DNA of 64,000 nucleotides from Eulemur rufifrons. Its lineage: Eukaryota > Chordata > Mammalia > Primates > Lemuridae. Below are positions 13,395-64,000 of this stretch, one piece after another. The notes under the pieces were generated by a model. The model saw only the letters and a program-made list of their open reading frames with translations. It was not told the DNA's origin and searched no databases. The translations under genes and the position numbers were made by a program. The stretch's first letter is position 1. Each line of letters starts with the position of its first letter. The DNA lies in contig NC_090989.1 of assembly GCF_041146395.1 (NCBI RefSeq), positions 281,820,343 through 281,884,342 of the forward strand, given 5' to 3'.

Positions 13395-13560
13395 GTCCAG
13401 CCTGGGCTCCAGGCCTGGCTCCAGCCCTTGGCAGCTCTGTGACCTTGGGCAAGTGACTGCTCTATCCTCACCGAACCTTAACATTCTTCTCTGTCACACA
13501 GGCTGCCGGCAGTAGTATCTTCCAGGAAGGGTTGTGGGGAGGAGTCAGGGCACTTGAGCA
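13395..13560 (+). repeat. MIR SINE
   Basis: 'gcagctctgtgaccttgggc' followed by 'aagtgactgctctatcctca' and a C/T-rich stretch, the MIR core. Confidence 0.65.
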
Positions 13561-14463
13561 CTTAGCAGGGTACAGAGCTCCCAGGGTTGCTGGTGGCCAC
13601 TGTGATCAGCCCTGAATATGCAGCTGTAGTGGTTCCTGGTGAGGTACAGGCCAGCCCGGGTCACCTGGTCAGGCATCCGACGCTGGCTGGTACCCAAGTG
13701 TGGTGTGAAATTAATCCTGTTGACCGGAAATGGCTTTTGATCAGTTAGAGAGCAGGGAGATTTTCCTTCTGGTGAACAGATAGCCTGTCTCAGGAACCTG
13801 TTTGGCAGGTGGGTGGGTGCTGTCTGGAGAGGCGGAGCTTAAGTGTTTTCTTGCCTTTGTTGGCTAATCTTTCTGGTTGTTTTTGTTCTAGCAAAACCTG
13901 GGCCTCCCAGCACTTTAGATTATATGCTAAAACATGCAGACCTGGATTCATTTTTAAACATCCTTTTCTTCATTCATTCCTCAAAGCTATCTTTATGTGG
14001 ATTTTAGGCCCTTTTTTCATCCAATAGCAGCAATGTTTTCTTTCAGTCCAGCAAATTTCAAAATGGATCCTACAGGACAGCTGCTGTAGGAAAGGAGGGG
14101 TCACGGCGGACGCAGGCCGGACCCCTCCCTGGCAGGTGTCGTGGGCTTATGTCTGTTATGATATGCAGTGCTGAGGTTCGAAATTAGATTTCGTTTGGGG
14201 AGAAAAAGGATTCTGTTGCCTGCAAAAGGGAGAGAAGGCAATGGGAAAGCCATGGCTATGAGCCAGGTTCAACTCACACTTGTCTTTAAGGACTTGGTGC
14301 GTCTTGGCCAGTTCTTGTCCCTCAGATCCAGGAGTGAGTCCATCTCGATGCAAATGCCTCTGACCCGCCGAAAAGCGTGTTCTCTTGCCTCAGACATCTT
14401 CCTGATTCACAGCCAGATGTTGGCCTGTGCTTTCTTCCTGCTATCGGGTGAGGCTGGTGTAGC

Positions 14464-14504
14464 GGGGGGTGGGGTGGGGTGGGGTGTGTGTGTGTGTGTG
14501 TGTG
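14464..14504 (+). repeat. G-run cluster joined to (TG)n
   Basis: G6-T-G4-T-G4-T-G4 is followed directly by a TG repeat to about 14504. The four G runs with single-base loops match a strong G-quadruplex motif. Confidence 0.8.
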
Positions 14505-14751
14505 GATGGAAGCTCAGCAGATACTTGGAAGCTGGCTAAGGCCCTAGCAGCAGTGCTCCTGGCCTGACGTTTGTGCAAACCAGCTGGTGAGCAGAGGAGC
14601 CAGATGGGTGTGGGCTGGGCCAGGCCCCAAATGCAGCACCGCTTCAGTGGAGATACGTACAATTGGAGGAAAGCCTAATGATCATATTTTTATTTTGGAG
14701 TTATGTCCAGTGGAATTTGGCTTAATGAAAGAACTCTTGAATGCTCTGAGG

Positions 14752-14865
14752 CAGGTATCCGTAAACTGGCTTTGTAAGGGCCACATAGTAAATACTTTAG
14801 GCTTTGTGGGCCACATATAGCCTCTTTTGCACTTTCTTCAGGCTGCCTGTATTTTGCCAGCCCCT
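14752..14865. mobile_element. hAT-type miniature element, internally deleted
   Basis: Contains 'ggctttgtaagggccacata' and 'tttaggctttgtgggcc', the same family as 12319-12552 in opposite orientation, ending 'gccagcccctg'. The middle is missing. Confidence 0.6.
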
Positions 14866-15742
14866 GCTCTACAGGAAAATCGGGGCAGTTTTCCCCTGTG
14901 GGGAGCTTGAATGTACAAGTATCAGGCCCCTCCCGAGTAGTAGGTGCTGCTTCCATAGCAGTGGCGACTCAGTTCATTGCTTATTAGTATCCCGGGTTTT
15001 ACAGGAATATAGAATCCAGTCCCAGGTGTGTGGTGAGAGATGGCTGATTTGACGGCAAATCATTTGTAATCGTGTGGCTGTGGGTTATCACCATGGTGGG
15101 CTTGATTGTTGAACCAGGCCCCTCCTTCCACAGATGGGGAAACTGAGGTCTAGAGAGGCCAATAGTGTGCCCAAAAGTGCAAAAGTTAGTTAAAAAGGGG
15201 GAGTGCGCTAAAAAATATTGTATGTGCAGCTTTAGTAGAGGTGTTAGTCCTTGTACTGGCTTCACCATGGCTCTGTGGCCACAGGGGTAGAAAACATTTC
15301 ACCTGGAACATAGCAGGTGTCTGATTAGTATTTGTTGGATGGTTCGATTTACTGGGAGGATATAATTCAAGTTATTAGACCAACTAACATCTCTCAGATG
15401 CAATCTGAATTCCCAGGAGAGTGGCTCATGGTTGAGCAGAGTTTTTCTTTACTGTTTTTGCAGGGTGCAGAGGGTGGGGGCGGGAATGGAGCCTTCTCAG
15501 AGAAGCGTTATGTGCACCAGCTAGATGCACAGAGAGCTGTTTGTGTTGCTCTAACCTCTGCCCACAGGCCCTGTTGCTGTAGGGTCAAAGAAAGATCTGT
15601 TTGTGTCAGCGACCGAGCAGAGAAGCCAGGACTAACACATTTTAAGAAGACTTTTTAGCAACATTTATAGAGACAAATGTATTTCTGGTCACGTTTCAGA
15701 ATTAAATGACATTTGATTTAAGAAATTAAGAAATCAGGCATA

Positions 15743-15890
15743 GCCAGGCACAGTCCCAGCACTTTGGGAGGCCGAGACGGGAGGATTGCTTGAGGCCAGG
15801 AGTTTGAGATCAACCTGAGCCACATAGTGAGACCTTGTCTCTACAAAAAAATAAAAAAATTAGCCAGGCATGTTGGTGTGCACCTGTAGT
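15743..15890 (+). mobile_element. Alu left half, truncated
   Basis: 'gccaggcacag' then 'cccagcactttgggaggccg' and 'ttagccaggcatgttggtg'. It breaks off after 'cacctgtagt'; the right monomer is missing. A MIR-like tail follows at about 15970-16015. Confidence 0.8.
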
Positions 15891-16017
15891 GGATAGATTC
15901 CGCCATCCCTGGGTGGATATGGGGCTGGGGTTCCGTCCAGCCTGTCCTGTGCTGTAGCCCAGGCTCAGCGTCATGTTGGGCACGTGGTAGTGCCTAATAA
16001 AAATGTGGTAATAAATG

Positions 16018-16480
16018 AGTGTATTACTTTCCTATTGCTTTTGTAACAGATTACCGCACATTTAATGGCTTAAGCAACACAAATTTATTCTCTTAGAGTT
16101 CAGGAGGTCAGAAATCTGAAGTGGGTCTCAGGGCTAAAAGCAGGGTGTCAGCAGGGCTGTTCCTTCTAGAGGCTAGAGGAGAATCCATGTCCTTGCCTTC
16201 CCAGAGGCTGCGTGTCCTTGGCTGTCTGGTCCCTTCCTCTGTCTTCAGAGAGCAGTACTCCAGCCTCTGCTTCCCGTGGCACCTCTGACTTCGGTCGTCC
16301 CGCCCCCCTTGCAAGGAGCTTTGTGCTTCCACTGGGCTTGACTCGGATAATCCAGGATGGATAATCTCCCCATCCCGAGACTCTTGTCCACATCTGCAAA
16401 ATCCCTTTTGCTGTGTAAAGATAAAAGATTCACAGGTTCTGAGAGTGAGGACATGGACCTCTTGGTTGAGAGACTGTAAC
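16018..16480 (-). mobile_element. MLT1-like LTR (ERVL-MaLR fossil), antisense
   Basis: 'cctattgcttttgtaacaga', 'tggcttaagcaacacaaatt' and 'tctcttagagttcaggaggt' are the reversed 3' part of an MLT1-type LTR. The far part is too diverged to align by eye. Solo and non-coding. Confidence 0.55.
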
Positions 16481-16640
16481 ACTATTTACAAACCTGTTCA
16501 ACCAGCTCCAACGAGTTTGTAAAGAGTTAATTAGGAAGTCCCAAGGTAGCCGCTTCACAGTCTGTGGAGGAGTCCAACCAGCACAGGTTCTGTCCTTCTT
16601 TCTCCCTGTGCCCTCGCCCCATGGCGATTCCTTTTAGACT

Positions 16641-16820
16641 CAGGGTCAGCAGACTTTTTCCACCTGTGGCTTTGTGGGCTATGCACTCTCTGTGCATAGT
16701 ATTTGTTTTTTTTAAGCAAATATAAAACATGTAAAAAAATATATTGTTTTTATTAATAGCTTGAGGACCATATTAAAACAGGCTATTGGCTGGGGCCCTG
16801 GCCACTGTTGCTGGTCCCTG
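16641..16820. mobile_element. hAT-type miniature element, diverged
   Basis: The ends 'cagggtcagcagacttttt' and 'gctggtccctg' are loosely inverted. The interior has 'ggctttgtgggctatg', the same family as 12319-12552. Its centre is replaced by an A/T-rich segment. Confidence 0.5.
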
Positions 16821-19128
16821 TTCTAGACTGGAAGCTCTGTGAGGCCAGAGCCTCAGGTGGCTGTCACTATGGTGACAATCTCAAGGGCTTTTGTTAAAGT
16901 GTATGTAGGTATTGGGGGTTTCTATGCAAGTGTTCTTTTGTGTTTCAAGTTACTGGTTTGAGCTGATAGAAGTGTCTCAAACCTAGATCTCACCCAGTTT
17001 TAATGGAGAATTTCAAGCTTATTTACATTTCAGAACCTATTAACTAGGAGTCATTCTGAAGCAGATGATACCCAGACTCTGTCCTCAAGGGACTTACAGT
17101 CCAGCCTGGAGCAGGATGCTGTTCTTAGTTCTGACTCTGGGGGGCAGGGTAGAAACCCCCTAGAGCCAGCCTCGGGGAGGGAGTTCAGAGATACAAGGGT
17201 GTGTCTCGGGCACCAGAATCAGGATTTGGACGCTTGGGGCCAGTTCCCATCATGGTCATTGCTATTCTTTGCTCCTGGTACAGGAGGCAGACTCTGGGGA
17301 GGGCTAGTGATGTCGAGTGGCTTCTGACAGACGGGAGCAGGGGGCACTTGGGAACGTCTTTGCTGGTATCTTTCTTCTTTGGGCCAGACTCTCCTACACA
17401 CTAGCACATTTAGCATCCCTGGCTTGGCCACAGAATGTGGGCAGCACTCCCACCATTGTGACAATCAAAAATGCTCCTGCACATTTTCAAACACCCTGGC
17501 ATTCCCTGGCCTCTTCCCCTTGGCCACAGCTGAATGAACTTGGATCTGAGTGAGAGAAGGGAGTTAAGTATCCAACCAGGATGGCTGAACCCACATGGGG
17601 AGGAGAGGAGAATTTCCCTGAAGAAGGGATGCCGAGCTGACCGCTGGATGTGTCGTCCCCACTCGCAAGAATCCAGCTTATGGGCGCTCATCCCTTGGCA
17701 TCGTCTGCCTGCGTTCTCTGAACACTTCCTGATACGAATTCCATGCTTATCTGCCCTGCAGTGACTGGCAGATCTTAGGTATCAGCTGATATTTGTTAAA
17801 TGAATGAAAGGGTGGATACCCCTGGCTTGGGTGAGCACGCCCAGTGAAGTCCACTTGGGGTGGTGGTGTCCTTGTCTCCAGCTCACTGTTTTGGGCCCCA
17901 GTTTGTAACTGATCTTTGCTTCCTGTGCTTTGTTTGGATCATGATATCGTTTTATCTTTAAAATCATTTTGGGGCTAGCTACAGTGCCTGCCCAACACAT
18001 TGGACATGCTCCTCTGTGGCTTCAGGATGGCGTGATGGAACGGCAGACCTTCCTGCACAGCTCCCACCAAGTGCCTGTGACTTGTCTGTGGATGTTTTGA
18101 CAGTTGCTACCCTTGAATCACCAAGGACATATTATCAATGTGCCTAAACCTATGCTTTAGCTTTCTTTTCCATACATTCCTTGCAGTGGGAAGTAATGTG
18201 CATTTATTGTCAAGCTTAGCTCCTATAGCCAAGTTTGGGTGTAGAATAAAAGGCAGTGAAGCTCTTAGTCCTCAGGGCCTGGCACACAGTACTCACCCCT
18301 GGGGGACACATAGTATTTGAATGAGTGAGTGAGTAAAGTAAGAGGAAAGTGCCAATAGACTCATAGAAGCCTGTAGAAAATTAGGAAGTGGCAGAGGGAG
18401 GAGGCTTCTTTCTTGGTGGTCTTTCTAAGGTTTTCTGTAAGTGGAGGGGCGATTGTGATTGTGGAAGGTACAGCCTGTGTACCTCTCTCGTGGCCCCAGA
18501 GAGTTACTTGCTTTCTGTTTTACATGCTGCCCCTTAGAGAGCCCTGCTTTTGTTGCCTCAGCAGATGTTTTCTCTCTGGGTGTTGGTTGTTTATTTTGGA
18601 AAGTACATGCACACGACTGTTTCTGAATGATTTGCTTACTTGGGTTGCTTTCCTTTGATTTGGTTTTGCTTGTTCTTGAGATGAACAGCCCCTTGGCGTA
18701 GTAGACCATACATCTCCCTGTTTTGCCTGCCTTAATTTTGGTGTTACGTGAATGTGCTACAAGTAATGAGCATTTATTTTTCCATCTTGAAGGGCTGTCC
18801 TTGACTTGGACAGAGGACTGTTCAAGTTTACATTTCAGTGTAGTTGGTGTGCGGCACACTCCAGCCAGTTCAGAGTGGGAGTCATTTACGGGGTGGGGGA
18901 TTGGGTGGATGGATGGTCGATGGGTTCCTAGGGGTGTCTGCAAAATGCCCTTTAACTGTGGGCAAACTGCCTGTGGGTGATAGGGGCACTTTTCTAGGGA
19001 CAGAGTTCTACGCTTTCTTCAGCTTTTCAGGAGATCTGTGATCCCCGAAGAGTCCAGTCCACTGGATCAGAGGGTCTGGTGGATTTGGATTGACACTCTC
19101 TTTTTTTTTTTTTTTTTCCATTTCAAAG

Positions 19129-64000
<44,872 letters not shown>

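Larger units (their letters stand above)
1..19128. other. Non-coding DNA upstream of the start exon (probably intron 1)
   Basis: No exon, CpG island or promoter of PRRC2B was seen here. Given the known large first intron of the gene, this is probably intron 1, but transcription cannot be read from sequence. Stretches 1-658, 1100-3680, 8410-11014, 13560-14460, 17000-19100 and similar gaps show no feature I can name beyond diverged A/T-rich relics. The area around 1900-2900 has two pairs of related old segments (L1-like, unnamed). Recognisable repeats are listed individually. Confidence 0.7.

Noticed and set aside
1..19128. PRRC2B promoter or first exon inside the window
   Set aside because: No CpG island, no plausible exon ending in a donor next to a GC-rich start region. 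The first exon probably lies further upstream.

Overview
The window is a vertebrate nuclear locus from a primate, most likely a strepsirrhine (lemur or galago lineage). Coding sequence is split into short exons with GT/AG junctions. The introns are full of 7SL-derived Alu elements, L1, L2, MIR and hAT-type fossils. Several dimeric Alus (8069-8409, 28183-28508, 36468-36841, 39482-39826) share an A/T-rich internal segment and a box found, as far as I recall, in strepsirrhine but not human Alus.

There is one protein-coding gene, on the + strand: PRRC2B (BAT2L1/KIAA0515, proline-rich coiled-coil 2B). I could assemble 24 consecutive coding exons from the ATG at 19184 to the window edge at 64000. 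All 23 junctions keep frame, giving 5,722 nt, or 1,907 codons plus one base. The remembered human protein has 2,229 residues, so roughly the last 320 codons and the 3' UTR lie beyond the right edge. The non-coding first exon and promoter were not found and probably lie upstream of position 1.

Layout: 1-19128 is upstream or first-intron DNA with no coding signal, holding old L1, MIR, Alu, an MLT1-like LTR and a small family of hAT-type miniature elements. 19129-34035 carries the start exon and coding exons 2-8, including the conserved BAT2 N-terminal domain. 34036-49531 holds larger introns with nested L1/Alu insertions and exons 9-12, which encode an acidic patch, a charged coiled coil and a glutamine run. 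49532-56241 holds exons 13-15, ending in a 2,076-nt exon that encodes the Arg/Gly-rich segment. 56242-64000 is compact, with short exons 16-24.

No CRISPR array, operon, bacterial-type system or second gene was seen. Points worth a second look are regulatory or structural: an out-of-frame uORF overlapping the PRRC2B start, a frame-neutral giant exon, a NAGNAG tandem acceptor, a CAG run abutting a splice donor, an intronic CpG-rich block, closely spaced inverted Alus, and a left-monomer Alu with a perfect 17-bp target duplication. I did not find an undescribed biological system here.
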